Under the pieces are notes generated by a model. The model worked only from the letters and a program-made list of their open reading frames with translations. It was not told the origin of the DNA and did not search any database. A stretch of 64,000 bases of DNA from positions 248,001-312,000 of the forward strand of contig CAWAQA010000006.1 of NCBI GenBank assembly GCA_963784065.1, given 5' to 3'. The first letter of the stretch is position 1. Each line of letters begins with the position of its first letter. This document shows positions 46,877 through 56,509 of this stretch, one piece after another. A program made the position numbers and the translations under genes. The stretch comes from CAWAQA01 sp963784065 (GTDB lineage Bacteria; Acidobacteriota; Vicinamibacteria; Vicinamibacterales; UBA2999).

Positions 46877-48525
46877 CGGCGGCTGCGGGGAGACGCGGCA
46901 CCGCCGCGGGCACGTGGGCGCTGGTCGCGGCGATGCTCACGTGCGCGTCCTGCAGTGGCGGGGGCTCGCCGCCGACGCAACAGGCGGCGCCGGCGGCCGT
47001 GCCCTTCGATCTCGAGGAAACCACGATCGCCGAACTCCAGCAGCGCATGGAGCGCGGCCAGGATACGGCGCGATCGCTCGTTGAGAAGTACACGGCACGA
47101 ATCGAGCGGCTCGATCGTCAGGGTCCCGCCTTGCGCAGCGTGATCGAGCTCAATCCGGAGGCGTTGACGATCGCCGATGCTCTCGACGCCGAGCGGAAAC
47201 AGAAAGGCGCGCGCGGTCCGTTGCACGGCATCCCGATCCTCATCAAGGACAACATCGCCACCGCGGATCGCATGACAACGACGGCGGGATCGCTCGCGCT
47301 CGAGGGCGTGCGTGCGCCGCAGGACGCGTTCGTGGTGTCGCGGCTGCGCGAAGCCGGCGCGGTCATCCTCGGCAAGACGAATCTCAGCGAATGGGCGAAC
47401 TTCCGATCGACGCATTCGTCGAGCGGCTGGAGCGCGCGCGGCGGCCAGACGAGAAACCCGTACGCGCTCGATCGGAGCCCGTGTGGTTCGAGCTCGGGTT
47501 CGGCGGTCGCCGTGGCTGCAAACCTGGCAGCCGCCGCGATTGGAACCGAAACCGACGGGTCGATCGTGTGTCCGGCGCACAGCACTTCCGTGGTCGGCCT
47601 GAAGCCGACGCTCGGGCTCGTGAGCCGTACGGGCGTCGTGCCGATTGCCCACAGCCAGGACACCGCCGGTCCGATGGCGCGAAGCGTCGCCGACGCGGCG
47701 GTCGTTCTCGCGGCGATCGAAGGGGTCGATCGCGACGACGCCATCACCACGGAGGCGTCGCGCCCCGCGGCGCGCGACTACCCGTCCGCGTTCGACCGCA
47801 ACGGCCTCCAGGGCGCCCGGATTGGGGTGGTCCGCGACAAGCTGTTCGGCTATAACGCTGCGGCCGATCGTCTGGCCGACCTCGCCATCGCCGAGATGAG
47901 GAAACAGGGGGCCGTCATCATCGATCCGGCGAATATTCCAACGCTCGGATCCTTTGACGCCACCGAATTCGACGTGTTGCTCTACGAGTTCAAGGACGAC
48001 CTGAACCGGTACCTGGCAAGGCTCGGTCCGCTTTCGCCGGTCCGCTCCCTGAAGGACGTCATCGCGTTCAACGACCAGCACAAGGACGAGGAGCTGCGGT
48101 ACTTCGGTCAGGAAATCATGGAGATGGCCGAGGCGAAAGGACCGTTGACGAGTGCGGCGTACCAGAAGGCGCTCGCGACAAACCACCGCCAGGCGCGAAC
48201 CCTTGGCATCGACGCGGTGATGGCGACGCACCAGCTCGACGCCCTGGTCGCGCCGACTTTCAGCCCGCCGTGGCTGGTGGATCTGGTGAACGGCGACGCG
48301 ATGCCGGCCGGCGCCTCGAGCCCGTCATCGGTCGCCGCAGTGGCGGGCTACCCGCACATCACCGTACCAATGGGCTATTACCGGGGGCTGCCGTTGGGCA
48401 TGTCGTTCTTCGGCCGCGCATGGAGCGAGCCGACGTTGATCAAGCTCGCCTACGCCTACGAACAGGCGACCAGGCACCGCCGGCCGCCCGCGTTCAGGCC
48501 GAGCGCCGATCTGGAAGCTCGGTAG
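46870..48525 (+). CDS. Amidase-signature-family lipoprotein
   Basis: Hydrolyses an amide bond with a Ser-cisSer-Lys triad: Lys in PILIKDNIATADRM, cis-Ser in PCGSSSGSAVAVAANLAA and the nucleophile Ser in IGTETDGSIVCPA, all present. The N-terminus (LVAAMLTCASCSGGG) is a lipoprotein or secretion signal. At 551 residues it is long but within the family. The GTG start overlaps the cupin stop, so they are coupled. Secreted amidase-signature enzymes act on peptides, aryl acylamides and similar amides; the substrate is not readable. Confidence 0.9.
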   Translation: MVAAAAGRRGTAAGTWALVAAMLTCASCSGGGSPPTQQAAPAAVPFDLEETTIAELQQRMERGQDTARSLVEKYTARIERLDRQGPALRSVIELNPEALTIADALDAERKQKGARGPLHGIPILIKDNIATADRMTTTAGSLALEGVRAPQDAFVVSRLREAGAVILGKTNLSEWANFRSTHSSSGWSARGGQTRNPYALDRSPCGSSSGSAVAVAANLAAAAIGTETDGSIVCPAHSTSVVGLKPTLGLVSRTGVVPIAHSQDTAGPMARSVADAAVVLAAIEGVDRDDAITTEASRPAARDYPSAFDRNGLQGARIGVVRDKLFGYNAAADRLADLAIAEMRKQGAVIIDPANIPTLGSFDATEFDVLLYEFKDDLNRYLARLGPLSPVRSLKDVIAFNDQHKDEELRYFGQEIMEMAEAKGPLTSAAYQKALATNHRQARTLGIDAVMATHQLDALVAPTFSPPWLVDLVNGDAMPAGASSPSSVAAVAGYPHITVPMGYYRGLPLGMSFFGRAWSEPTLIKLAYAYEQATRHRRPPAFRPSADLEAR

Positions 48526-48876
48526 GCTCGCAGGTCGGATCCTCGGACCCGGCGAGATACCCGGACGAGGCCGTCGATCAATTGGCGGGTCCAAAGCACC
48601 CTCCCTGCGGCCGGTGACGGTGAACCACCGACCTGTCTTGCCGCGCTCGTACCGTCGCAAACCTTTCCGCAGCGGACTCATCCTTGTGTTACCCGGCGGG
48701 AAATCAGATTACGGCGGCAGAAAGGGACTTCGGCGGCGAATACGCGGAACACCCCTCTCTTTATTGGCTTCAATGGTCGGCACGACTATGGCTGGCTCGT
48801 GTGACCTGCGCGCACTCCCCCCCAACACGCACCGCTGCACCTGATGACGACATCCCGCCAAATTAAGGTCATTGCC
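48526..48876. other. Gap between the amidase and surface-protein genes
   Basis: The 351 bases hold no convincing gene. A short open frame at 48614-48844 lacks a ribosome site and any family similarity. There is no repeat array or clear hairpin, unusual for a gap of this size in this window. The last 30 bases (ATTAAGGTCATTGCC) contain the weak ribosome site of the next gene. Confidence 0.5.
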
Positions 48877-51800
48877 ATGAAGCCCAGATCGATTCTTGCC
48901 GTCCTTCTTCTCGTCTTCGTCACGTCAGCGATCGAAGCCGCTGCTCAGACTCCGCCGCCGGCGCCTGCGCTCCTCGAGCCTGCCAGCGGTGCGGCGCTGG
49001 TCCAACCGATGATGCTGCGGTGGTCGGCCGTCACCGATCCGGATGGGCCCATCGAAAGCTATATATGGCAAGTGGGGACCACGTCGGGGTTCACCCTCGT
49101 GATCGCGTCGGGGTTTACCGATGTGCGCCACGGCGATCCGGTTCCCACGCAGGATCGCGTGAGCGGCCTTCCGAATGGCACGTACTTCTGGAGAGTCAGG
49201 GCGACGCAGACGGTCGGCGGAGCGACGGGCTTTATCGAGTCGGCGTGGTCGGCCGTCCGGAGCTTCACGATCACCGGCCTCGGTCCAGCGCCGGGCGGCA
49301 CGGCGGGCATCACCAGCCCCGCCACCGGATCGCGATTCCACGCATTCGAGACTTACCGGATCACATGGAACGAGGTGCCGGGCGCTCACTATTACGTGCT
49401 CGAGGCCGATGACCAGCCGAACTTCTCATACCCGCTGGTGTTCAGCACGAGCGTCATGGAGTTCGGCACCAGCGTCGGGGCCGGGTGGGGCAACGAGATC
49501 CCGAACATCTATTATCGGATCCGTCCCGTCTCGGTCGACAACGTGCGCGGGCTGCCCTCTCCGGCCGTGAACGTCCGGATCACCAACGCGGCGCCGGTTC
49601 CGCCGGCGCCAACACCGTTGTCGCCCGCCGGTGGAGCCACGGTTGCGCTTCCGTTCACGTTCGACTGGACCGACACGGCCAACCCGCAGATACAGGGATA
49701 CGACCTGGATGTGGACGACGAACCGACCTTCGGCGGTACGTTCGGGGTGCTCCTGGTCCAGGACATCAGCCGCTCGGACTACATGCTGGTCTCCGATCTT
49801 CCGCCGGGCACGTATTTCTGGCGTGTGCGTGCCGTGCACGGCGCCGTTCGCGGTCCGTGGTCGGCGGGCGCGAGCTTCCGCGTCGTGGCCTCGCCGCCGA
49901 CGCCGATCGATCTGTTCTGGCTCCTCGCACAACCAAGCAGCGTCTCGGGCGGCCACTCGACGCAGGCCCGTGTCACGTTGAGCGCGCCGGCGCCGCCCGG
50001 CGGGGCGGTGGTGAAGATCGCCAGTGACCTGCCCCATGCGGAGGTGCCCGAGAGCGTCTTCATCCCCGCGGGCGCGACGGACGCGACGGTGTCTCCAATC
50101 ACGACCGTTCCGGTCTCCGGTGCGGTGGTGGGCACGCTCCGCGCGGCCTACGGGGCAGGAAACTGGGAACAGAGCTCGCTCGGATTGTTTCCGCTCCTCT
50201 TCAGCCTTTCACTCAACAAGGACATCGCCATCGGGGGCACCTCCGTGACGGGCACCGTCACGTTGATGCAGCCGGCGCCGCCCGGCGGCATCGAGGTCAC
50301 CCTGGTCAGCAGCGACACCTCGCTGGCCCGGCCGCCGGCGAAGGTCCTGGTGCCCGAAGGTGACACCGCCGCCAGCTTTGCGATCACCACCGCCGCGGTC
50401 GGGTCGGCCGTGCCGATCATTTTCAACACCGGCACAGCCAACGATAACTATCGGGCGCCCGAGACCAGGCTGACGTTGGTGCCGGTGGGATCTCCCGCTC
50501 CCTCCCCCAGCCTGGCGGCCGTTACGCTGCAGACCGACAGTGTCGTCGGCGGCGGCACGACGACGGGAACGATCACGCTGACGGCTCCTGCCCCTCCGGG
50601 CGGCGCGCGGGTCTGGGTGAACGGCAGCATGGAGGGACAGGTGGTGACTCCGTCTGGCGGCGTCACGGTGCCGGCCGGGAGCACGAGTGCCAACTTCACG
50701 ATCACGGCCCCGCAGGTCAACGCGCCCTACTGGGTAATGATCCAGGCATCCTATGGAAGCGGCGCCGGAATGCACGGGGCCGTGCTCCGGATCGATCCCG
50801 GCCAGCCTGCGATTCCCGATCTCCATGCCATGGGCATCAATCCTCCGCAGATGTCGGTGATCGCCGGCGGTTCTCTGCGCGGCACCGTCGGACTCGTGAC
50901 GCCGGCACCGCCGGGTGGGACGACGGTGACGCTGTTCAGCGGCGATCCGTCTGTGGTGCAGGTACCCGCGGGCGTTCACATTGCGGCGGGAAACAGCGCG
51001 GCCAGTTTCACGATCACGACGCAGCTCCGTGAGCAGCTTCAGCTCGGCGCCGATCAGCGCGCAGTCCGGATCGGTGACCAAGACCGAGTGGATCACAGTC
51101 TTCCCGGATCCGAACGCCGGTACGGCGCTCGACACCTTGACGACGAACCCCAGCAGCGTGACCGGCGGCACCTCAATCAGCGCGACGCTGGCGCTCACGG
51201 GATCGGCGCCGTCGGGCGGCGCCGTGGTGACGCTCTCGAGCAGCAATCCGGCCGCCGCGCAGGTGCCTGCCAGCGTCACCGTGCCGGCGGGGCAAACCTT
51301 CAGGACCTTCACCGTCACCACATCAACGGTGGCCGCGGCGACGCCGGTCACCATCACGGCCACGTATCGCGGCAGCAGCCGGTCGGCAACCGTCACGGTC
51401 CTCGCCAGCGCGGCGGCGGCGGCGGCACCACCGGCTTCCGGAGTCCGGGCGCGAATGCGGCAGACAGCGGCGGTGACGGCAACGGTTTCGAGACCAACGC
51501 CGCCAACGCCCACGGAGACGACACCTCCAGCGCCGTGGATACCAACAGCGGTACCGGATCGAGCACGTCGTGCACCAGCACGGCGCGCGACAAGCACCGC
51601 TTCTTCAACTACGGAATCACGGTTCCGGCCGGCGCCGCGGTCAAGGGCATCGAGGTGCGTCTCGACGCTCGGGTGGACAGCACGTCCGGCTCACCCCGGA
51701 TGTGCGTGGCGCTCTCCTGGGATGGCGGCGTCTCGTGGACGGCGGCGCAGGCCACGTCGACGCTGACGACGAGCATGACTGCGCGCACCCTCGGCGGTGC

Positions 51801-51936
51801 GACCAACACATGGGGCCGCAGCTGGACCGCGGCCGAGCTCTCCAACGCGAACTTCCGGGTCCGGGTCAGCACCGTCGCGGACTCGACCTCGCGCGATTTC
51901 TCCCTCGACTGGGTCGCCGTGCGTGTGTCGCACTGA
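48877..51936 (+). CDS. Large secreted repeat protein with Fn3-like and five tandem beta repeats (two frameshifts)
   Basis: A signal peptide (residues 1-24, AIEAAAQ) begins the ~1020-residue protein. Three fibronectin-III-like units follow (about 25-340; each ends GTYFWRVRA or YYRIRPVS). Then five ~85-residue repeats, each with GGxSxxxxVTLxxPAPPGGxxVxLxSxDxxxAxVPxxVxVPAGxxxAxFxITT. The C-terminal ~160 residues (FFNYGITVPAGAAVKGIEVRLDARVDS, CVALSWDGG) look like a beta-sandwich binding domain. An extra base near 51024 and a missing one near 51411 shift the frame between them. No anchor or sorting tail is seen; it is probably secreted. Confidence 0.7.
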   Translation: MKPRSILAVLLLVFVTSAIEAAAQTPPPAPALLEPASGAALVQPMMLRWSAVTDPDGPIESYIWQVGTTSGFTLVIASGFTDVRHGDPVPTQDRVSGLPNGTYFWRVRATQTVGGATGFIESAWSAVRSFTITGLGPAPGGTAGITSPATGSRFHAFETYRITWNEVPGAHYYVLEADDQPNFSYPLVFSTSVMEFGTSVGAGWGNEIPNIYYRIRPVSVDNVRGLPSPAVNVRITNAAPVPPAPTPLSPAGGATVALPFTFDWTDTANPQIQGYDLDVDDEPTFGGTFGVLLVQDISRSDYMLVSDLPPGTYFWRVRAVHGAVRGPWSAGASFRVVASPPTPIDLFWLLAQPSSVSGGHSTQARVTLSAPAPPGGAVVKIASDLPHAEVPESVFIPAGATDATVSPITTVPVSGAVVGTLRAAYGAGNWEQSSLGLFPLLFSLSLNKDIAIGGTSVTGTVTLMQPAPPGGIEVTLVSSDTSLARPPAKVLVPEGDTAASFAITTAAVGSAVPIIFNTGTANDNYRAPETRLTLVPVGSPAPSPSLAAVTLQTDSVVGGGTTTGTITLTAPAPPGGARVWVNGSMEGQVVTPSGGVTVPAGSTSANFTITAPQVNAPYWVMIQASYGSGAGMHGAVLRIDPGQPAIPDLHAMGINPPQMSVIAGGSLRGTVGLVTPAPPGGTTVTLFSGDPSVVQVPAGVHIAAGNSAASFTITTQLREQLQLGADQRAVRIGDQDRVDHSLPGSERRYGARHLDDEPQQRDRRHLNQRDAGAHGIGAVGRRRGDALEQQSGRRAGACQRHRAGGANLQDLHRHHINGGRGDAGHHHGHVSRQQPVGNRHGPRQRGGGGGTTGFRSPGANAADSGGDGNGFETNAANAHGDDTSSAVDTNSGTGSSTSCTSTARDKHRFFNYGITVPAGAAVKGIEVRLDARVDSTSGSPRMCVALSWDGGVSWTAAQATSTLTTSMTARTLGGATNTWGRSWTAAELSNANFRVRVSTVADSTSRDFSLDWVAVRVSH

Positions 51937-52100
51937 GGGCGGGGTTCTCCCGCCCTGAATGGCAACGCGCGGCGTGAGCCGGTTTCAACGGCCAGAAAAA
52001 CGAAGGGGCGGCGCCCCGGTGGACGCCGCCCCTTCCGATCCGTATTCAGAGGTCCGTCACGTCGGGCCTGACCGCTGGCCCGCGAGATGCCTTCGATGCC

Positions 52101-52850
52101 CTAGCGAGCGGCACCCTCCGGCGGCGCTGCAGGCGCGCCTGCGCCAGCTCCGCGTCCGCCGCCCTGACCGGTGCGATTCGGCTTGCCGGGGAAATCGTCG
52201 GGAAACTCGGCGTGCATGTTCGAGTACACCGACTGATAGCGCACCCCTCGGCCTTCCTTGTCCACGAATCCGAGCGACTGCTGAAACAAGCCCGGCGGCG
52301 GGTAGTTCTTGGGAACTGTACCCTCGACGATGTAGAGCTTGTTCTGGTGCATCGTGACGTAGGCGAAGGTCCGGGATTGATCGGCGTTGTTGGTGAGCTG
52401 GAGCTCGTGCCCTTCAACGAGATCCTGCCACGCCCACGCCATGTGCGTGATCTTGGCGTCCCTTTCCATGAACCCCCACGTGGCCCACAGCAGTGCGCCA
52501 CCGATGTCTTCCTTCCAATAGCCGCGGCCGGCGTTGTTGAACCCGCACGAACGCTCGTCCTTCATGCCCTCGGGACACCGCTTCTTCACGAGCTCGTCGA
52601 GCAGCTGCGTCACCTGCGAATAGTCCGCGACGGTGATCGAATAACGCTCCGGGCCGCGCACGACGGTGTAGACGCGCGCCGGGACATCGGCACCGTATTC
52701 CGACTTGAACGTCGTCTGCGTAATTGTTGGAGTTGACGGGAAATCGACCCTGAAGCCGTCTTCCTTGTTGATGTATTCCTCCCACCCCTGGGCCAGTGCC
52801 GACCCCGACAGTGTGAGGACCGACGAGAGAACCATTATTGCGACTCGCAT
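52101..52850 (-). CDS. Secreted hypothetical protein
   Basis: The 249-residue product has a signal peptide (MRVAIMVLSSVLTLSGSALA-Q), an opening WEEYINKEDGFRVDFPSTPTI that recalls small secreted proteins predicted to fold as a beta domain, two Cys (KRCPEG, RSCGFN) that could pair, and a Gly/Ala/Pro-rich tail. The family is not recognised. It is convergent with the surface protein and separated by 160 bases. Confidence 0.65.
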   Translation of the reverse strand: MRVAIMVLSSVLTLSGSALAQGWEEYINKEDGFRVDFPSTPTITQTTFKSEYGADVPARVYTVVRGPERYSITVADYSQVTQLLDELVKKRCPEGMKDERSCGFNNAGRGYWKEDIGGALLWATWGFMERDAKITHMAWAWQDLVEGHELQLTNNADQSRTFAYVTMHQNKLYIVEGTVPKNYPPPGLFQQSLGFVDKEGRGVRYQSVYSNMHAEFPDDFPGKPNRTGQGGGRGAGAGAPAAPPEGAAR

Positions 52851-53147
52851 CCTTTTGTACTCCTGTACCTCCGGCCGCCGTAATACTGACAGAAACCGGG
52901 CGCCCGCGCCAAACCGCCTCTGGCGTGGCTACACTGCGCGGCGCAGCATGTCAACGATTTCCAACGGTGCACGCGCCGTGGCGGCAAGGACCACAACCAT
53001 CGACGATCACCTCGCCGCGCTGGACCAGGGCACGCGGGGGGTTGCTCGAGAAACTGCATTGGCGTATTGCCGATGGGCTGTCGCGGGCGTATAGTCGCGG
53101 CGCCTCCCCTTGAAACGAACCTGCCTTCTCCAACAAAGAGGAGAACT

Positions 53148-53708
53148 ATGTTGAGACACACGTCACGGTCCGTACGCTTCGTCATCGCCTCACTCCTTCT
53201 CGTGGCGGGCGCCGCCACTGCCCATCAAGGCTCGGTCGTCTTCCGCCTCCGCGACGACTGCGATCCCGCAACCTTCAACGCAGTGCTCGGCCCGGGCGTC
53301 TGCAAGGAAGGCTTCGACGGTGACACGACGTTCGCGGAGTTCAACGAAGAGCTGGCCGAGGATCGGGATGTGGGCGCGTGGAAGTTCAACCCGGACGAAG
53401 TGAGGCTCGATCGCGGTCAGGGAACGCTGCTCGAGAGCCGCGCCGGGGAAACCCACACCTTTACCAAGGTCGCCAGGTTTGGCGGCGGCTTCGTTCCCGA
53501 ACTGAATGAAGCCGGCCGATTTGGCCCGCCGCGGCCGGAGTGCGGCGCCGAAAATGCGCCGGCGGCCCCGAGCCCGACGAACGTATTCGTTCCCGCGGGC
53601 GCGAAAATACAGGGTCCCGTCGCAGGGAGCAGCGAGATGCCCAAGGGGACGACGAAATGGCAGTGCTGCATCCACCCCTGGATGCGCTCGACCGTCTCGG
53701 TGCGCTGA
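53148..53708 (+). CDS. Secreted cupredoxin-like protein
   Basis: The 186-residue protein has a signal peptide (cut near ATAHQ), and near the C-terminus WQCCIHPWMRSTVSV, resembling the Cys-x-x-His-x-x-Met copper-ligand loop of plastocyanin-type cupredoxins (C-I-H-P-W-M). The upstream His ligand is less clear; GETHTFTKVARFGGG is a candidate. A strong AAAGAGGAG ribosome site precedes the ATG at 53148. It may carry electrons in the periplasm; I am moderately sure of the fold, less of copper binding. Confidence 0.6.
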   Translation: MLRHTSRSVRFVIASLLLVAGAATAHQGSVVFRLRDDCDPATFNAVLGPGVCKEGFDGDTTFAEFNEELAEDRDVGAWKFNPDEVRLDRGQGTLLESRAGETHTFTKVARFGGGFVPELNEAGRFGPPRPECGAENAPAAPSPTNVFVPAGAKIQGPVAGSSEMPKGTTKWQCCIHPWMRSTVSVR

Positions 53709-53831
53709 GCCCTCCCACGCCCGCGCTGATGGCGGAAACGCGGAAGGGGCGGCAAGCACACCGCCCCGTCCGCCGATGCCGTGGGCGATCGCCAGCGGCG
53801 CGCACGCCGCACCCCACTCAGCGACGGCGGT

Positions 53832-54008
53832 TCACCAAGCGTGACAGGCCGGTGCTTCCGCCACGCCCGGTGGCAGCAGGCCCGGGAAGAACGCGTCTAC
53901 GCACTTGGGACAGATGGTGTAGGACGTCTGCGGAACGGACGCCTTCCGGCTGCTCTTCGCAGCTTCGGACTTCTCTGCCTCGCGGCACCACGCACACACC
54001 ATTTTCAT
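53832..54008 (-). CDS. Small zinc-ribbon-like protein
   Basis: A 58-residue product with CAWC near the start and CPKC in the middle (about residue 33), the two Cys pairs of a zinc ribbon. The tail (GLLPPGVAEAPACH) is loose and may be non-homologous. It is convergent with the cupredoxin-like gene. Small size and no ribosome site make it less sure. Confidence 0.45.
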   Translation of the reverse strand: MKMVCAWCREAEKSEAAKSSRKASVPQTSYTICPKCVDAFFPGLLPPGVAEAPACHAW

Positions 54009-54231
54009 AGTGGCCCGGAAGAGCAGATTGCATGCCGCATCACGGGACCGATGTACGCGCCTGAATCGGCGCGTTTCACGCGCGGCCAGCGGCAGGACCA
54101 ACCGCACGTGCATGCGCGGCGACAGAACCGGCATGTCCGGAGCCACTGCACAGGAGTGCACAGGCGCAGCGCAAAGGCGCAGGCTCGGGCCTCAGGGTTC
54201 GGGGATCAGGACTGTTGGAGTACGCACCACC
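54009..54231. other. Gap with partial TCAGGG heptamers before the REPIN cluster
   Basis: No gene is seen. The stretch 54184-54220 contains CTCGGGC, CTCAGGG, TTCGGGG, ATCAGGA in seven-base steps, the same word as at 23105. It directly adjoins the first REPIN copy, and a matching run follows the third copy at 54588-54612. Confidence 0.5.
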
Positions 54232-54575
54232 GTAGGGCGGGTCCTTTCGGACCCGCCAGCAGCGTCGTGTCGAAGGGCGGCAGCCGGCGTCATTCAGACG
54301 ACGCCGGGTCCGAAAGGACCCGGCCTACAAGGCGCAGGGATCCGGGATCAGGACTGTTGGGTCCGCCACCGTAGGGCGGGTCCTTTCGGACCGCCAGCAG
54401 CGTCATGTCGAAGGGCGGCAGCCGGCGTCATTCAGACGACGCCGGGTCCGAAAGGACCCGGCCTACAAGGCGCAGGGATCCGGGATCAGGACTGTTGGAA
54501 GTGCCCGACTGTAGCAGGTCATTCGGGGCCAGCGGCGTCATTCAGACGACGCCGGGTCCGAAAGGACCGGCCTAC
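54232..54575. repeat. Three tandem REPIN-like copies (GTAG-headed inverted hairpin pairs)
   Basis: Copies start at 54232, 54371 and 54511, a 139-140-base period. Each runs from GTAG plus a hairpin (GCGGGTCC-TTTC-GGACCCGC) through a ~50-base spacer (CATTCAGACGACG) to the inverse hairpin (GCCGGGTCC-GAAA-GGACCCGGC) and CTAC. Two GTAG-REP hairpins facing each other is the definition of a REPIN. The third copy has a degenerate left hairpin. Linkers of ~43 bases carry CAGGGATCCGGGATCAGG. A related copy is at 63558-63660. No RAYT transposase gene is in the window. Confidence 0.75.
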
Positions 54576-54615
54576 AAAGCGCGGGCCTCAGGGATCAGGG
54601 CCCAGGAATCAGTGC

Positions 54616-55674
54616 CTACCGGCCGACGAAGAACTCCTTCGACTTCGTGTCGAAGCACAGCGCCGACAGGTAGAGCGGATCGATCGTCTGCGCATCCGGG
54701 AACTTGTCGCGCACGGCAATCCCGAGCGGATAGACCGGCATGTCGAAGTGGGCGCCGACTCCCGTCTCGTCCTCGTGATGGCTGGGCAGGACGACGCGGG
54801 GCTTGAACGTCTCCACGATGGGCATCGACTCCTGGTTCTGCAGCGTCGTGTTGAAGCGGCCGGTGTAGGCGACGATGCCGATGTCGGTGCGCGGGATACT
54901 GGCGAACGCCGACTTCTGCTCGGCGCTGGGCGCGCCGGCGGTATCGGTGTAGACGATCCGGTATCCGTTGTCGAAGGTGATCAAATAGGTCAGCGTCCCC
55001 TCGCTGCTGATGCGGGGGCCGCCGGCGCCGCGCCGCCGCAGCCGCTGCATCGCCGCCTTTTCGTCCTCCGTCTGCTCACGCCCGTAGAACTGCGGCACCA
55101 GCTCCTCGTAGAGCGTCATCAGCTTGTTGACCGGCTCCGGCCGGCCGCCCGCGTGCGACGCGTGAATCGCCTGCACGGTGAAGCCGTTGAACTTCTGACT
55201 CTCCCCGCCCTTCCACGTGACGAGCTGCGCATCGGGTACGCCCTGCATCCTGAGCCACTCGGTCGTGGGTGGTCCGCCGTACACCTTCGCGCCCGTCTGC
55301 TTCGCCACCTCCGGCGCGTCGGCAATGTGATCCCAGTGCCCGTGACCGACGAACATCGCGTCGGCGCGCTTGAACTCGGCCACCGATACCCCGAGCGGAC
55401 GCGCCGGCCAGACCCGCGAGTAGAAGCCGTCCAGCAGGATCACCTGGTTGCGATACGCCAGCTCGTAGTTCGACACGCCCAGCCAGCGCATCACGAGCGT
55501 GTCCGGTGACTTCGGCATCGGCCCGCCGGCCGACGCAATCTTCGTCGTCATGCACGCCGGATCCTGCGCCAGCATCGCCATCGCCTTCCCCTGCTGCGCG
55601 GCGGCTGCCGGCTGATTCGCGAGCGCCAGTGCGAGCAGCACGCCCGCAACCGCGCTTCCCAGACCCCATCTCAT
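54616..55674 (-). CDS. MBL-fold metallo-hydrolase, secreted
   Basis: 352 residues with a signal peptide (MRWGLGSAVAGVLLALALANQPAAA). The metallo-beta-lactamase fold motif is GHGHWDH (about residue 111), followed by further metal ligands in IHASHAGG and VLPSHHEDE. The ligand set resembles lactonase/phosphodiesterase-like hydrolases (UlaG-type) more than beta-lactamases. The ATG overlaps the stop of the upstream isomerase gene by four bases (ATGA), so the two are coupled. Intact. Confidence 0.82.
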   Translation of the reverse strand: MRWGLGSAVAGVLLALALANQPAAAAQQGKAMAMLAQDPACMTTKIASAGGPMPKSPDTLVMRWLGVSNYELAYRNQVILLDGFYSRVWPARPLGVSVAEFKRADAMFVGHGHWDHIADAPEVAKQTGAKVYGGPPTTEWLRMQGVPDAQLVTWKGGESQKFNGFTVQAIHASHAGGRPEPVNKLMTLYEELVPQFYGREQTEDEKAAMQRLRRRGAGGPRISSEGTLTYLITFDNGYRIVYTDTAGAPSAEQKSAFASIPRTDIGIVAYTGRFNTTLQNQESMPIVETFKPRVVLPSHHEDETGVGAHFDMPVYPLGIAVRDKFPDAQTIDPLYLSALCFDTKSKEFFVGR

Positions 55675-56474
55675 CGTAGGCTCCTGTCGGGCGCCGAATG
55701 TGGCTCGTATTCCTGCCGCCAACCCAGCCCCGCGTCGGTCGCACCGAGGGGCAGGTACTCGCAACCGATCCAGCCGGAGTATCCGCGAGCCTCCAGCAGA
55801 CCAAACAGCGATCGAAAATCGATCTCCCCCGTGCCGGGCTCGTGGCGGCCGGGATCGTCGGCAATCTGAATGTGACCGATCCGCGGAAGGGCTCCGTCGA
55901 TGGCCGCACCGACGTCCTCGTGCATGCGGTGCATGTGATAGACGTCGTACTGGAGCGACAGATTCCCGCACGCGGCCGCGTCGATGATATCGAGCGCCTG
56001 GCCCGAGCCGGAGACGAGGAACCGCTCCACGTCGAAGGTATTCACCGGCTCGATGAGCAGGAGAATCCCCTCGTCGGCGAGGCGTGGCGCTGCGAAACGA
56101 AGATTGCGGATGAAAGTATCCGTCGCGTGCCGGGATTCCACGCCGGCGGGAATTCTTCCGGCCAGACAGTTCAGCTTCCGGCACCCGAGCGCAGTTGCGT
56201 ATTCGATCGCCTGGCCGACGCCGGCTTCGAACTCGGCCACGCGGTCCGGGTGGCACGCAATCCCCCGCTCACCCGCCGCCCAGTCGCCTGCCGGCAGGTT
56301 ATGAAGCACCGGCGTCAGCCCCGACGCGACGAGCGCGCCCGCAAGCACGTCCTTGTCGAAGGCATAGGGGAACTGGAACTCGACGCCGGCAAAGCCGGCG
56401 CGGGCGGCTGCGGCAAATCGCAGCGGAAACTCCACCTCGGTGAACAGCAGCGAGATGTTCGCGGCAAATGTCAT
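55671..56474 (-). CDS. Hydroxypyruvate isomerase-family sugar isomerase
   Basis: A TIM-barrel AP-endonuclease-2-like protein of 267 residues: NISLLFTEVEFPLRFAAAARAGFAGVEFQFPY at the start, IEPVNTFDVERFLV in the middle with the metal-binding Glu, and GHIQIADDPGRHEPGTGEIDF near the end. These match the Hyi/OtnI group that interconverts hydroxypyruvate and tartronate semialdehyde or related 2-keto-tetronate substrates. The ATG at 56474 is preferred to an upstream start at 56513. It runs into the MBL hydrolase by a four-base overlap. Confidence 0.85.
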   Translation of the reverse strand: MTFAANISLLFTEVEFPLRFAAAARAGFAGVEFQFPYAFDKDVLAGALVASGLTPVLHNLPAGDWAAGERGIACHPDRVAEFEAGVGQAIEYATALGCRKLNCLAGRIPAGVESRHATDTFIRNLRFAAPRLADEGILLLIEPVNTFDVERFLVSGSGQALDIIDAAACGNLSLQYDVYHMHRMHEDVGAAIDGALPRIGHIQIADDPGRHEPGTGEIDFRSLFGLLEARGYSGWIGCEYLPLGATDAGLGWRQEYEPHSAPDRSLR

Positions 56475-56509
56475 CGGATGCCCGCAATTCTCCGTCAATT
56501 CACTCCGAA

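Noticed and set aside
48614..48844. Small gene in the gap before the surface protein
   Set aside because: A short frame with no ribosome site and composition like non-coding DNA of this region.
54232..54575. CRISPR array
   Set aside because: Three copies with a 140-base period and long palindromic units do not fit 25-40-base direct repeats with unique spacers, and no cas genes are present.
54616..55674. Second beta-lactamase
   Set aside because: It has an MBL fold, but the ligand pattern and length resemble UlaG-like or lactonase hydrolases, and it is coupled to a sugar isomerase gene.
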